The notes under the pieces are model-generated. The model worked only from the letters and a program-made list of their open reading frames with translations, did no database searches and was not told the DNA's origin. A stretch of DNA of 64,000 nt. Source: Octadecabacter algicola. GTDB lineage: Bacteria > Pseudomonadota > Alphaproteobacteria > Rhodobacterales > Rhodobacteraceae. Location of the stretch: positions 434,001 through 498,000 of the forward strand of contig NZ_JAKGAR010000001.1 of NCBI RefSeq assembly GCF_021532625.1, in the 5' to 3' direction. Shown here in pieces: positions 19,123 to 28,367 of this stretch. Numbering within the stretch: position 1 is the stretch's first letter; every line of letters starts with the position of its first letter. The position numbers were made by a program, and so were the translations under genes.

Positions 19123-20307
19123 CTAGATCGGCAGGATCGTTACACTATCGCCTGTTTCCTTTGCCGCGCTTCCGATTGGCGACAACAAAAGGCAATTGGC
19201 GTCCGCCAGAACAGTCAACATTGAGCTGTCTTGTTTATCAAAACCGATGACGTGGCGAGCGTCCGGCCCTTCGTGAAAGCGCGCGCGCATATAGTGGGCG
19301 CGTGGCCCGCCTTTCGGCAGGGGCGCATCAAGTTTGGCGGTGAGGATGCGCGGCAGGACGTCAACCTGTCCCAAGGCACGTCGCACCATCGGCAACAGAA
19401 ACAAGTGGCCGCAAACAACGGCGGACACTGGATTTCCTGGTAATCCCAAAAACGCGACAGTGTCTTTTGAGCCAGCCATCAACGGCTTTCCTGGACGCAT
19501 GGCGATTTTATGAAAACTGCGGGCGACGCCGAAGCGATCAAGCGCCGGGGCGACTAGGTCATGATCCCCAACAGAGGCCCCGCCAATCGTCACAACAATA
19601 TCCGCGCCCCATTCGTTTGCTTGCTGCAAGACGTCATCAAGCGCGTCTGGCGTGTCACGGGCAATGGGCAATACAAACGGCTCTGCGCCTGTTTCGTGCA
19701 ACATCGCTTGTAGGGCAAAGACATTCGACGCAATGATCTGATCTGGCGCTGGGTCGCCGCCCGGCATCAGTAATTCATCCCCCGTTGAGATAAGTGCGAC
19801 CTTGGGTCGGCGCGTGACGGTAAACTCGGGATGGTTCATGGCCGCAATAAGCGCGAGGTCAGCGGAGGACAGCACGCGAGGAGCACCTAGCGTGAAATCG
19901 GACGAAAAATCAGCGCCTAGTGGGCGTATGTTTGTGCCAGTATTTATCGGTTCAACCAGTGTGACCCGATCAGCCTCAAGGCTGACGTTCTCTTGAATGA
20001 CAACGCGGGTAGCGCCCGTCGGCACAGGGGCGCCAGTGAAAATCCGCACCGCTTGGCCTGATCCGACGATGCCGTCCCATCCATGACCTGCTGCAGACTC
20101 TCCAACGACATCTAGAACGTCACCCTGCGCGACGTCGCCCACTGCATAACCATCCATTGCCGAGGCGGAAAACGGTGGCTGATCGCGCTTTGCCTGAACA
20201 GGTGCGGCCAAAGTGCGACCCAGCGCATCCGCAAGCGGAACTGTTTCAGAAAGCCCCGTCCGGACCAACTCCAGACACATCGCTTGGGCGTCCTCAACGG
20301 GGATCAT
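19123..20307 (-). CDS. moeA: Molybdopterin molybdenumtransferase MoeA
   Basis: MoeA inserts molybdate into adenylylated molybdopterin to give the mature cofactor. The 394-residue protein has the four-domain MoeA order, with [12 protein letters not shown] near residue 50 and the MPT-binding block ALISTGDEL...NVFALQAML...DDVLQQA...[14 protein letters not shown] in the middle; [11 protein letters not shown] marks the C-terminal active-site region. It overlaps moaC by four bases (ATGA), so both cofactor genes are coupled. Length is normal. Confidence 0.95.
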   Translation of the reverse strand: MIPVEDAQAMCLELVRTGLSETVPLADALGRTLAAPVQAKRDQPPFSASAMDGYAVGDVAQGDVLDVVGESAAGHGWDGIVGSGQAVRIFTGAPVPTGATRVVIQENVSLEADRVTLVEPINTGTNIRPLGADFSSDFTLGAPRVLSSADLALIAAMNHPEFTVTRRPKVALISTGDELLMPGGDPAPDQIIASNVFALQAMLHETGAEPFVLPIARDTPDALDDVLQQANEWGADIVVTIGGASVGDHDLVAPALDRFGVARSFHKIAMRPGKPLMAGSKDTVAFLGLPGNPVSAVVCGHLFLLPMVRRALGQVDVLPRILTAKLDAPLPKGGPRAHYMRARFHEGPDARHVIGFDKQDSSMLTVLADANCLLLSPIGSAAKETGDSVTILPI

Positions 20308-20783
20308 CCTTCAAATCGCCCTGACTTACCGCCGTCTTTCAAGGTGACGCGGACGCCGCCGAGTTCCATGTCTTTTTGAACGGCCTTGAGCATGTCATAG
20401 ATCGTCAGCCCAGCAACGGATGCTGCGGTAAGGGCTTCCATTTCGACACCTGTTTGGCCTGTGGTTTTGACGGTGGCGGTGATCCGAACGCCGGGCAGGG
20501 CTGTGTCTGCTTCAAGGTCCAAGGCAACTTTGGTGATGGGCAAGGGATGGCACAGCGGGATCAAATCGCTGGTTTTTTTGGCCGCCTGAATGCCAGCGAT
20601 GCGCGCAATGCCCAGTACGTCGCCTTTCTTTGCAGTGCCGGCCGTGACGTGGGCCAATGTGTCATCCGACATTTTCACCCACGCGGTCGCGGTGGCAATC
20701 CGGTCCGTCACGTCCTTGGCCGACACGTCGACCATATGCGCTTGGCCCTGCGCGTCGAAATGGCTGAGCTTGTCGTCGGCCAT
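20304..20783 (-). CDS. moaC: Cyclic pyranopterin monophosphate synthase MoaC
   Basis: A 159-residue protein carrying out the second part of the first step of molybdenum cofactor synthesis, making cPMP from the MoaA product. Signatures are MVDVSAKD near the N-terminus, [20 protein letters not shown] in the middle and [20 protein letters not shown] with catalytic-site residues near the C-terminus. It lies six bases after trpC and overlaps moeA, within the trp-moa-lexA transcript. Confidence 0.96.
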   Translation of the reverse strand: MADDKLSHFDAQGQAHMVDVSAKDVTDRIATATAWVKMSDDTLAHVTAGTAKKGDVLGIARIAGIQAAKKTSDLIPLCHPLPITKVALDLEADTALPGVRITATVKTTGQTGVEMEALTAASVAGLTIYDMLKAVQKDMELGGVRVTLKDGGKSGRFEG

Positions 20784-20788
20784 TGCGC

Positions 20789-21595
20789 TTAAATCCCGCC
20801 CATTGTGGCCGGATTGGCCAGCAAGGTTCGCGTTGCAGCCGCAACGTCGTCCTGCCGCATCAGGCTTTCGCCGATCAAGAAGGTGCGCGCGCCGTAACGT
20901 GCCATGTCGGCGAGGTCATCGGAGGAATTCAGCCCGCTTTCGCACACGATCAAGCGATCTGGCGGAACCATGCGTGATAGTGTGCGGGTGGTGTCCAACG
21001 TCGTCTCGAACGTCTTGAGATTGCGGTTGTTGATTCCCATCAGTGGTGATTTCAAAAGGCTGGCGCGTTCCAGTTCTTCGGCGTTGTGGACCTCGAGCAG
21101 AACATCCATCCCCCATTCAAAGGCAGCGGCTTCCAGTTCGGCGGCTTGGCCGTCTTCAACGGAAGCGAGGATGATTAGAATGGCATCCGCACCAAGCGCG
21201 CGGGCTTCGGCGACTTGGTAGGGGTCATACATGAAGTCTTTGCGCAACGCCGGAAGGTCACATGCATCACGCGCGGCGACCAAATACTCGTCCGCGCCTT
21301 GAAACGATGGTCCATCCGTCAAAACGCTGAGGCATGTCGCACCGCCTGTTGCATAGGCCTGCGCAAGCTCTGGTGGATTGAAATCCTCTCGGATCAAACC
21401 CTTGGAGGGGCTAGCTTTCTTGATTTCAGCGATCAGCCCGTAGCCTTCGCGGCTCGCCTCGACCAAACGGTCCGCAAATCCACGTGTCGGGGATGCCTGT
21501 TTTGCAGCGGCGACCATGTCGGACATGGTGCGTTCTTTTTTGCAGGCTTCGATGTGCTCAAGCTTGTAGGCTTTGATTTTGTCTAGAATATCCAT
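20789..21595 (-). CDS. trpC: Indole-3-glycerol phosphate synthase
   Basis: TrpC closes the indole ring from carboxyphenylamino-deoxyribulose phosphate, the fourth committed step of tryptophan synthesis. The 268-residue TIM barrel shows [52 protein letters not shown] and [11 protein letters not shown], the standard blocks with catalytic Lys and Glu. The start is taken at the ATG at 21595 ([11 protein letters not shown] is the family's usual beginning), although an in-frame GTG lies seven codons upstream. No clear ribosome site precedes it. Confidence 0.95.
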   Translation of the reverse strand: MDILDKIKAYKLEHIEACKKERTMSDMVAAAKQASPTRGFADRLVEASREGYGLIAEIKKASPSKGLIREDFNPPELAQAYATGGATCLSVLTDGPSFQGADEYLVAARDACDLPALRKDFMYDPYQVAEARALGADAILIILASVEDGQAAELEAAAFEWGMDVLLEVHNAEELERASLLKSPLMGINNRNLKTFETTLDTTRTLSRMVPPDRLIVCESGLNSSDDLADMARYGARTFLIGESLMRQDDVAAATRTLLANPATMGGI

Positions 21596-21684
21596 GGGGC
21601 ATTGGTAACGCCGCACGGGGGCAGGTGCAATCAGCGCACGCGCTAAATTTCAAGCAAGGGTTTGAGCTTGGAGGAGGGGGCGGT

Positions 21685-21921
21685 TCAGGAAAAACGGGCC
21701 TTAAGCGCTTCGTAGTTTCCGCCGCTTAGGGCAAGTCGCAAGCCAATAAAACAGAACACGATTGCAAACAGGATCTGGCCCCAAGGTGTTTCGTTCGTCA
21801 TAGCATCCGAGCGGGTAAAACCTATGAGAGCTGCAACCAAGACACTAAATGAGAATAGCATCATAGCGCAGCCCACCCAAAACCGCCGTGTAAATTTGGG
21901 GCGTGGGGTCCAGTCTGCCAT
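21685..21921 (-). CDS. Small two-helix membrane protein in the trp cluster
   Basis: A 78-residue protein I do not recognise. Two hydrophobic segments (about 17-37 and 49-66) are joined by a short polar loop, with a basic N-terminus, so it is probably an inner-membrane protein. It starts three bases after the trpD stop and ends 89 bases before trpC, which places it inside the trpGDC transcript. Codon use and position argue that it is real, but nothing indicates a role in tryptophan synthesis. Confidence 0.6.
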   Translation of the reverse strand: MADWTPRPKFTRRFWVGCAMMLFSFSVLVAALIGFTRSDAMTNETPWGQILFAIVFCFIGLRLALSGGNYEALKARFS

Positions 21922-21924
21922 AGC

Positions 21925-22953
21925 CTAGGAGCCTGCCTTTGCCTCTTGAGTAATCTTGGCTAGCGTTTCGACGCTGTTCCTTGCGGCCCCGCTGTCGATG
22001 CTTTCACGGGCCAACTCGACACCGGATTTAAGGCTTTCGACCTTTCCGCCCACCAGTAGAGCGGCCGATGCGTTTAGAAGCACAGCATCACGATAAGCGC
22101 TGTCTTGGCCGTCGAGTAGGGCGCGGAACGCTTTGGCGTTGTCCGCGGGGGTTCCGCCTAGAATAGCTTCGAAGGGATGAACGGGCAGGCCGGCGTCTTC
22201 TGGGTGGACTTCGCGTGCTGTGATCATCCCGTGGGAGAGGGCCGCAACGGCTGTCGGCCCGCAAATTGTGATTTCATCGGTGCCGTCAGACCCGTGGACA
22301 AGCCACGCGGCTTCGGTGCCGAGGCTGTTAAGGGTTTCGGCCATTGGGAAAATCAGTTCCGCCGAAAATGCACCCGTCAATTGACGTTTGACGCCCGCAG
22401 GGTTGGTCAACGGGCCAAGGATGTTGAAGATGGTCTTACACCCCAGCTCTTGTCGTGTTGGCATCACATGTTTGATCGCCGGATGGTGCATCGGGGCCAT
22501 CATGAACCCGATACCCGCCTCTGTGATGCAGCGTTCGACCACATCAGCACCGACCATCACATCAACACCCATCTGTCCCAACGCATCCGCTGCCCCTGAC
22601 AGTGAGCTTAGGTTGCGGTTGCCATGTTTGGCGACAGGAACGCCAGCGCCCGCCACAACAAATGCCGTCGCGGTGGAAATGTTGAGTGTGCCTTTGCCGT
22701 CACCACCTGTACCGACTATATCCATCGCACCCACTGGCGCATTTACCGGTACACAGCGGTCCCGCATAGCTTTGGCAGCAGCAGCATATTCCGTAACGGA
22801 TTCGCCGCGCGTGCGCATCGCCATCAAAAGCCCGCCGATCTGCGCATTCGTTGCATTGCCTTCGAATAGGGCGTTGAATGCTTCTTGAGCTTGTTCAGCG
22901 GAAAGCGGACCTTCGGAGGCGGCATTGATCAAGGGTTTCATCATATCGCTCAT
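21925..22953 (-). CDS. trpD: Anthranilate phosphoribosyltransferase
   Basis: A 342-residue enzyme that transfers phosphoribose from PRPP to anthranilate. It shows the glycine-rich PRPP loop [26 protein letters not shown] and [16 protein letters not shown]. The ATG at 22953 is chosen because it overlaps the trpG stop (ATGA) and matches the family start. An in-frame extension to 23124 exists only because it reads through trpG in another frame. Confidence 0.96.
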   Translation of the reverse strand: MSDMMKPLINAASEGPLSAEQAQEAFNALFEGNATNAQIGGLLMAMRTRGESVTEYAAAAKAMRDRCVPVNAPVGAMDIVGTGGDGKGTLNISTATAFVVAGAGVPVAKHGNRNLSSLSGAADALGQMGVDVMVGADVVERCITEAGIGFMMAPMHHPAIKHVMPTRQELGCKTIFNILGPLTNPAGVKRQLTGAFSAELIFPMAETLNSLGTEAAWLVHGSDGTDEITICGPTAVAALSHGMITAREVHPEDAGLPVHPFEAILGGTPADNAKAFRALLDGQDSAYRDAVLLNASAALLVGGKVESLKSGVELARESIDSGAARNSVETLAKITQEAKAGS

Positions 22954-23543
22954 GCGGGAACCTTTTGTGCTGCGGGCATAATATCTAGAAAATTCTTTAG
23001 CATCGCGTGGCCATGTTCGGACTTGATGCTTTCGGGATGGAATTGAACGCCATGGATCGGCAGCTCGCGATGTTGCAATCCCATGATGGTGCCGTCTTCT
23101 AGCTCGGCCGTGATTTCCAGACAATCGGGCAGGGACTCGCGCTCAACCGTAAGCGAGTGATAGCGCGTCGCTTCGAACGGGGATGGCAGTCCTTTGAACA
23201 GGCTTTTGCCCGTGTGATGCATGGTGCCCATCTTGCCATGTACGATTTCGTGGCAACGGATGACCTTGCCGCCGAATGCTTCGCCGATGGTCTGATGCCC
23301 AAGACAAACACCCATCAAGGGGGTCTTGGTTTCCGCGGCTGCCTTCGTGAGGGCCAGACAAATGCCCGCTTGTGCCGGGTCGCAAGGACCAGGTGACAGA
23401 ACGATACCAGCCGCGCCCATACCCATGGCTTCTTGCACATCAATGGCGTCATTGCGTTTCACAACGACATCTGCGCCGAGTTCGCCGAAATAATGCACCA
23501 GATTGTAGGTGAAGCTATCGTAGTTATCGATCAAAAGTAGCAT
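22950..23543 (-). CDS. trpG: Anthranilate synthase glutamine amidotransferase subunit
   Basis: A 197-residue class I glutamine amidotransferase that supplies ammonia to TrpE. The catalytic Cys80 is in [15 protein letters not shown] and the His-Glu pair in [19 protein letters not shown] is the family-specific block that separates TrpG/PabA from other amidotransferases. The partner trpE is encoded separately at 26852-28354 on the same strand, with three plus-strand genes in between. A single TrpG may also serve p-aminobenzoate synthesis. Confidence 0.95.
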   Translation of the reverse strand: MLLLIDNYDSFTYNLVHYFGELGADVVVKRNDAIDVQEAMGMGAAGIVLSPGPCDPAQAGICLALTKAAAETKTPLMGVCLGHQTIGEAFGGKVIRCHEIVHGKMGTMHHTGKSLFKGLPSPFEATRYHSLTVERESLPDCLEITAELEDGTIMGLQHRELPIHGVQFHPESIKSEHGHAMLKNFLDIMPAAQKVPA

Positions 23544-23713
23544 GGAATTGCCGCCTTACGGATGGGTTAATTTTAGGCTATCGCCCATGTGGACGACGCT
23601 TATATAGTGCCGCCATACATGGGCCGCACGGCGTGGTGCGTCAAGGCCGGTTTGGCAGGAACAGCCCCCGAAACTTTGGGGGTCAGGCGATCACAAAAGA
23701 AGGCAGCAGCAGA

Positions 23714-25315
23714 ATGCGTGGAATGATTGGCGGTTTATTGACGGGCGGACTGGTCTCTGTCGTGGGGCTTGGTACGGCGTCAGTAGTGTCAGAACAACCA
23801 GCCGGAACGTCGCCACCTGAAGCCCCTTTGGTGCAGGCACCAGAGGTTGAGGCCGTTGAGCCAAGCACTGAGACTTCGCCAGAGGCTCCTGTGGTGTCTG
23901 ATGGGCCATCGTCTCCTGTCGGCAGTGTCACCATTGAAGAACCCCAAGCGCCCGAATTGCCCGATGCGGAAGCCGCGCCAAGCGAACCCACAGCACCAGA
24001 AGCCAGCACCCCAGAAGCAGTAGCACCACGTGCGGACACCGATCCACTGGATGAACCAGAAGTGGGGACCATTGAGGGCTCTCTAGAGGCCCCAAACACC
24101 AGCGAAGAAACAAGTTTTGCGGTTGATCCTTTAGAACCTGTTTTGCCCAACCCACAAGCCATGGCACCACAAACTCCGACGCCAGAGGCTGATTTGACCG
24201 TATCAACGACGCCAGCGCAGCCTGTCTTAGTGGCCGAACCGGAGATTGCGACAGAACCTGAAACCGAGGCGGAAGAAACAGCCCAAGCTGAAGAAGCCGA
24301 AGAAGAAACTTTCGTCGTAGATCTTAGCGCTTTGGCCCCCGGGGATGACGCGGCTTCCGTCGTCAGTGAACCTGAGGCGGAGGTCGTTGCCGCAACAGAA
24401 ACTGACGAACCGACAGTGACGACTGATGAAGCAGCAACGGATCAGACCGTCGAAGATGAAACCGTTGCCTCGTTGTCACCTGAGGCAGAGGCTCAAGACA
24501 CCGTAGTACCCGCGACGCCACGCTTTCAGCTTCAGGGCGGAGAGAACAGTTTACTTGCGGATCGCGATACCGGTGTCACAATTATACGCCCAGCCAGCGA
24601 AGTGTTTGCGGCCGAAGTCGCTCCCGAAACACAAGCCTCAAGCGGAAATGCGCTTGTTGATTTCGCGGCCTCCACGGCGGATGTCGGGGACAAGCCGCTG
24701 ATGTCGATCGTTTTAATCGACGATGGCAGCATGTCTGCTGCTGCGGCAGCGCTTTCCGGTCTGACATTTCCAGTCACAATCGCCATTGATCCTGCAAAGG
24801 AAAATGCGGCCGAGTTGATGGAGACCTACCGTAACAATGGGTTTGAGATTGCGGTTCTTGCCCAACTGCCTGAAGGCGCGGTGCCAACAGATGTCGAAGT
24901 GACCTTCCAAAGCGTCTTTAGCACGGTGCCTGAATCCATTGCTGTCGTTGACGTTGGAAACGGTGGTTTGCAATCTGACCGCGACGTGACCGAACAGGCT
25001 ATGGGTATTCTTGCAGCGCAAGGGCGCGGCTTTGTAACTGTTAGCCAAGGCCTCAACATGGCGGGCCGAGCTGCGGATGCGGCTGGTGTGCCCTCTGCTG
25101 AAATCTATCGTGACCTTGACGTGGAAGGGCAGGACGCCCGTGTTATTCGTCGTTTTGTGGATCAAGCGGCCTTCCGCGCCCGTCAAGAAAGCGGCGTTGT
25201 GCTTGTGGGCCGTGTGCGCCCAGACACGATCTCGGCGTTGATCCTTTGGGGCACGGCGAACAGTGACGATCAAGTCGCTGTCGTTCCATTAAGCACTGTC
25301 CTGATCGCTGAGTAA
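23714..25315 (+). CDS. Divergent polysaccharide deacetylase family protein with long acidic linker
   Basis: A 533-residue protein. The N-terminus has one hydrophobic segment (MIGGLLTGGLVSVVGLGTASVV), so it is exported or anchored. Residues about 25-270 are low-complexity, rich in Glu, Ala, Pro and Thr. Residues about 329-530 form the divergent polysaccharide deacetylase domain (IVLIDDGS, FPVTIAIDP, GFEIAVLAQLPEGA, VGRVRPDTISAL), related to NodB-type deacetylases but with an altered metal site. A cell-envelope role with the linker spanning the periplasm is plausible. The start is the ATG at 23714, preceded by AGAAGG; an upstream in-frame start at 23633 would put a basic tail before the signal. 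Confidence 0.8.
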   Translation: MRGMIGGLLTGGLVSVVGLGTASVVSEQPAGTSPPEAPLVQAPEVEAVEPSTETSPEAPVVSDGPSSPVGSVTIEEPQAPELPDAEAAPSEPTAPEASTPEAVAPRADTDPLDEPEVGTIEGSLEAPNTSEETSFAVDPLEPVLPNPQAMAPQTPTPEADLTVSTTPAQPVLVAEPEIATEPETEAEETAQAEEAEEETFVVDLSALAPGDDAASVVSEPEAEVVAATETDEPTVTTDEAATDQTVEDETVASLSPEAEAQDTVVPATPRFQLQGGENSLLADRDTGVTIIRPASEVFAAEVAPETQASSGNALVDFAASTADVGDKPLMSIVLIDDGSMSAAAAALSGLTFPVTIAIDPAKENAAELMETYRNNGFEIAVLAQLPEGAVPTDVEVTFQSVFSTVPESIAVVDVGNGGLQSDRDVTEQAMGILAAQGRGFVTVSQGLNMAGRAADAAGVPSAEIYRDLDVEGQDARVIRRFVDQAAFRARQESGVVLVGRVRPDTISALILWGTANSDDQVAVVPLSTVLIAE

Positions 25316-25323
25316 GCCAGCCT

Positions 25324-26292
25324 ATGTCGACATCAGAAGCCTTAGATGTTTTTCGAGACTGCTACCTGTCGGACATTATATATCCGAACAGTTTCCCTGA
25401 ACGTCTTGTTGCGCTTGGGTTCGTTAAGGCTGCAGAGAGACAAAGCATCGACGAGGATGGCCGGCCTAATTCGCGCCATTTGTACCAACGTGCTGGAACG
25501 CCTTACGGGTTCTCATTTTTGCATTTGAATGGCGGAGGACTGTCCGATGGCGCTTTGGTGCTTCCAGATACGCCCGATACCCGCGCTGAATTGCTTTCGT
25601 TTGTGAACGACCAGCCAAACCTTGTTGAGACGACGGAGGAGACGCGCGCGTTCCTCGCATTTGCGCCTGAAGATGTAAGCTGGGCTCTCGTTCAGTCCCG
25701 TTTTTGGACGTCAAAAGCTGTCGGGGAAACAGGAATTAACTATTCCGTTGGCCCAGCACTTTTTGAATTTACGGACGGCACCAAAGGCATCGCATTGACC
25801 GCCAGCCGTAACCGGAGCCTTCTCGACCCGTTGACGGATGAGAACCTGTCTGAACTGACAGGTCCTGGATCCAAACTGCAAAAGCTCATCGTGACCTTTA
25901 GTGAAATCGCTACCTCGGCTTGCCCTGATCTGGATAAGATCATTTGGGCTGCAGAGGCATATGGGTTCCAAGGATGCGACGATATGGAACCGGGCGTTAC
26001 CGCATTCTCGTTGGGCGGAGGGTATGGGCCGAACGCAAGCCCATCGGACGTTACCAATTCCATTCATGTAAACTGTGACACGGAATATGACTTCGAATTT
26101 GCTTTGACGTTTTCCCTAGATGAACGACTGACCGCTGATGCAATCCAGTTCGCGCTGTTCAGCTATCTTGGAGTGACTTCCGTCAATGATGACGGGACCG
26201 CACCGATACGGCTGAACAACAAAAACTTCATCGTGCGGCACTGGGTTACAAGCGAAATCTTTGGGAACCACGCGTTCTTACTGCAAGCCTAG
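25324..26292 (+). CDS. Hypothetical protein
   Basis: A 322-residue protein I do not recognise. It looks globular and soluble, with no signal peptide or membrane segment. Aromatic and acidic residues are spread evenly, with a few Cys (SACPDLDK, FQGCDDMEPG, HVNCDTEYDF). It begins eight bases after the deacetylase-like gene without a clear ribosome site, so it may be co-translated with it. Codon use is like that of its neighbours. No function is proposed. Confidence 0.65.
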   Translation: MSTSEALDVFRDCYLSDIIYPNSFPERLVALGFVKAAERQSIDEDGRPNSRHLYQRAGTPYGFSFLHLNGGGLSDGALVLPDTPDTRAELLSFVNDQPNLVETTEETRAFLAFAPEDVSWALVQSRFWTSKAVGETGINYSVGPALFEFTDGTKGIALTASRNRSLLDPLTDENLSELTGPGSKLQKLIVTFSEIATSACPDLDKIIWAAEAYGFQGCDDMEPGVTAFSLGGGYGPNASPSDVTNSIHVNCDTEYDFEFALTFSLDERLTADAIQFALFSYLGVTSVNDDGTAPIRLNNKNFIVRHWVTSEIFGNHAFLLQA

Positions 26293-26413
26293 CGTCGATT
26301 TCTGAAGGCTGTCGGCTGCGACCTGTTGGCGCGATCACTAGAAAATTACCGCTTTTGGCTATATATTATGAGTGAGCAAGCAAAGCTCGTTCACCTTTAA
26401 AAAGGAGCATATT

Positions 26414-26800
26414 ATGACCAAAACATTTTTTCTTGCGACTGCAATTGCGGCAACGTCCACACTTCCTGCACTGGCTGATCCTGCTATTGGGTTCGGTTTC
26501 AGCGTGGCATTTGGAGGCGGCGACATGGAAACCGGAGTCGGTTTGCGTGCCTTTTCGGATGATGAAGAAGACAGCTTCGTAGCCAGCGTTGGGGTTGATT
26601 ACATGTTTCAATCCAAACGCGTTCGCCCGACAGTCGGGGCCGCTTACCTTGGCGATGATACCTATTTCGGCGTCGACATGGGCTTTGGCCTAAGGGGCGA
26701 AGGTGCTGACTTCGGCGTCGGTGTTGGTGTGCTTGATACTCAAGGCACCGCGAGCTCTCCGGCCTCGGAATTCGACGACGACTTCGTCGGAGCGAGCTAA
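26414..26800 (+). CDS. Small exported protein, possibly a short beta-barrel
   Basis: A 128-residue protein with a clear signal peptide (MTKTFFLATAIAATSTLPALA, cleavage after ALA). The mature part is rich in Gly, Phe and Asp with alternating hydrophobic residues (IGFGFSVAFGGGDMETGVGLRAF, VGVDYMF, FGVDMGFGLRGEG), a pattern typical of outer-membrane beta strands. An AAAAGGAG site at 26399-26406 fixes the start. A hairpin terminator follows at once. I cannot assign a family. Confidence 0.65.
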   Translation: MTKTFFLATAIAATSTLPALADPAIGFGFSVAFGGGDMETGVGLRAFSDDEEDSFVASVGVDYMFQSKRVRPTVGAAYLGDDTYFGVDMGFGLRGEGADFGVGVGVLDTQGTASSPASEFDDDFVGAS

Positions 26801-26815
26801 ACCAAGCCGCCCTGT

Positions 26816-26853
26816 CCTTTGGCCTTTATCTGGCCAAAGGATGCCGTGTTTTT
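26816..26853 (+). terminator. Rho-independent terminator
   Basis: A perfect 9-base stem CCTTTGGCC / GGCCAAAGG with a 7-base loop, and GTGTTTTT a few bases after it. It lies 15 bases after the small exported protein gene and ends at the convergent trpE stop. Confidence 0.7.
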
Positions 26854-28354
26854 AGGAATTACCGGAACGGAACATCGCAGCATCTGCTGCTGCGCGCCGG
26901 ATCGCGTTCGATTTGTGGACGGTCTCCATGTACTCGGCTTCTGGGTCGCTGTCATAGACAACACCGCCACCTGCCTGAATATAAAGCTGGTCGCCCTTTA
27001 GAACCGCTGTCCGCAAGGCGATACACATATCCATGTCACCATTAGCGCTGAAATAGCCGCAGCCACCGCCGTAAACGCCACGTTTTTCGGGTTCCAACTC
27101 GTCGATGATTTCCATCGCGCGAACCTTAGGTGCACCTGATACGGTGCCGGCAGGCATGCCCGCAAAGAACGCAGACAGGGCGTCTTGGTCTTCGGCCAAC
27201 TCACCGACCACGTTTGACACGATGTGCATCACATGGCTGTAGCGTTCGACGATAAACTGTTCTGTTGGGCGCACAGTGCCGATCTTGCTGACCTTACCTG
27301 CATCATTGCGCCCAAGGTCGAGCAACATCAGATGTTCAGCCAGCTCTTTCTGGTCAGCCATCAAATCCGCTTCGTTTGCATTGTCGATCTCAGGCGTTTC
27401 ACCGCGGGGCCGTGTGCCTGCAATTGGGCGGATCGTGACTTCTTTGCCAAAGACCCGCACCAGAATTTCGGGGCTCGCGCCAATGACCTGATACTCACCG
27501 TAATTAAAATAAAACATAAACGGCGAAGGATTGGTGCGCCGCAAAGAGCGATACAACGCAAAGGGTGGTTCGCTAAACGTCTGGGTCCAACGTTGGCTTG
27601 GTACACATTGGAAAATATCGCCCGCGCGAATGTAGTCTTTCGCCTTTTCAACGGCTTCCATGTAGCCGGACTTGGTGAAGTTTGAGACAGGAGCAGGAGG
27701 TGTGTCAGCCGCACCCAGAGTGCGTTCGGCCATCGGTACTGGCATTTCAAGACTGCGCTGCGCGTCCATAACCCGTTCCGCCGCTTGTGCGTAAGCCGCC
27801 TTGGCGCTCAACCCCGAGGTCGCATAGGCGGGTGCCACAAGGATCACTTCGCCCTTAACACCGTCCAGCACTGCAACAACTGAGGGGCGCAGCATTACCG
27901 CATCGGGCAGGCCGAGCGGATCAGGGTTCACATCAGGCAGATGTTCGACAAGCCGGATCATGTCATAGCCCAAGTAGCCGAATAGCCCCGCAGACGCCGC
28001 GGGCAAGTCGGTGGGAAGATCAATGCGGCTTTCGGCAATCAGGCTGCGCAAGTTTGCCAATGGATCACCTGACTGGTCCTCAAACGCGGCATCGTCAAAC
28101 CGCGCCGTGCGGTTGATGCGGCTTTGTGTGCCGCGGCAATCCCAGATGAGATCGGGCTTCATACCCACAATCGAATACCGACCGCGGACTTCGCCACCTG
28201 TCACGGATTCCAGTAAGAACGCGTGTTCGCCTGCACCCGTGAGTTTCAACATCAAGGACACTGGCGTGTCCAAATCCGCAGTCAGACGTGTGTAAACGAT
28301 CTGGTTTTCGCCCGCGTCATACCCTGCGCTAAAGCTGTCAAAATCCGGGGTCAT
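26852..28354 (-). CDS. trpE: Anthranilate synthase component I
   Basis: A 500-residue chorismate-utilising enzyme that makes anthranilate together with TrpG. The N-terminal FLLES motif is the tryptophan feedback site. The catalytic C-terminal half shows FQCVPSQRW, RPIAGTRPRG, DLGRNDAGKVS, HIVSNVVGEL and FFAGMPAGTVSGAPKVRAMEIIDELEP, all family signatures. The ATG at 28354 is used; an upstream in-frame start would overlap the ppiD-like gene. It follows that gene by only 13 bases, so there is no room for a leader-peptide attenuator directly before it. Confidence 0.96.
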   Translation of the reverse strand: MTPDFDSFSAGYDAGENQIVYTRLTADLDTPVSLMLKLTGAGEHAFLLESVTGGEVRGRYSIVGMKPDLIWDCRGTQSRINRTARFDDAAFEDQSGDPLANLRSLIAESRIDLPTDLPAASAGLFGYLGYDMIRLVEHLPDVNPDPLGLPDAVMLRPSVVAVLDGVKGEVILVAPAYATSGLSAKAAYAQAAERVMDAQRSLEMPVPMAERTLGAADTPPAPVSNFTKSGYMEAVEKAKDYIRAGDIFQCVPSQRWTQTFSEPPFALYRSLRRTNPSPFMFYFNYGEYQVIGASPEILVRVFGKEVTIRPIAGTRPRGETPEIDNANEADLMADQKELAEHLMLLDLGRNDAGKVSKIGTVRPTEQFIVERYSHVMHIVSNVVGELAEDQDALSAFFAGMPAGTVSGAPKVRAMEIIDELEPEKRGVYGGGCGYFSANGDMDMCIALRTAVLKGDQLYIQAGGGVVYDSDPEAEYMETVHKSNAIRRAAADAAMFRSGNS

Positions 28355-28367
28355 GTCAGTCCTCAGC

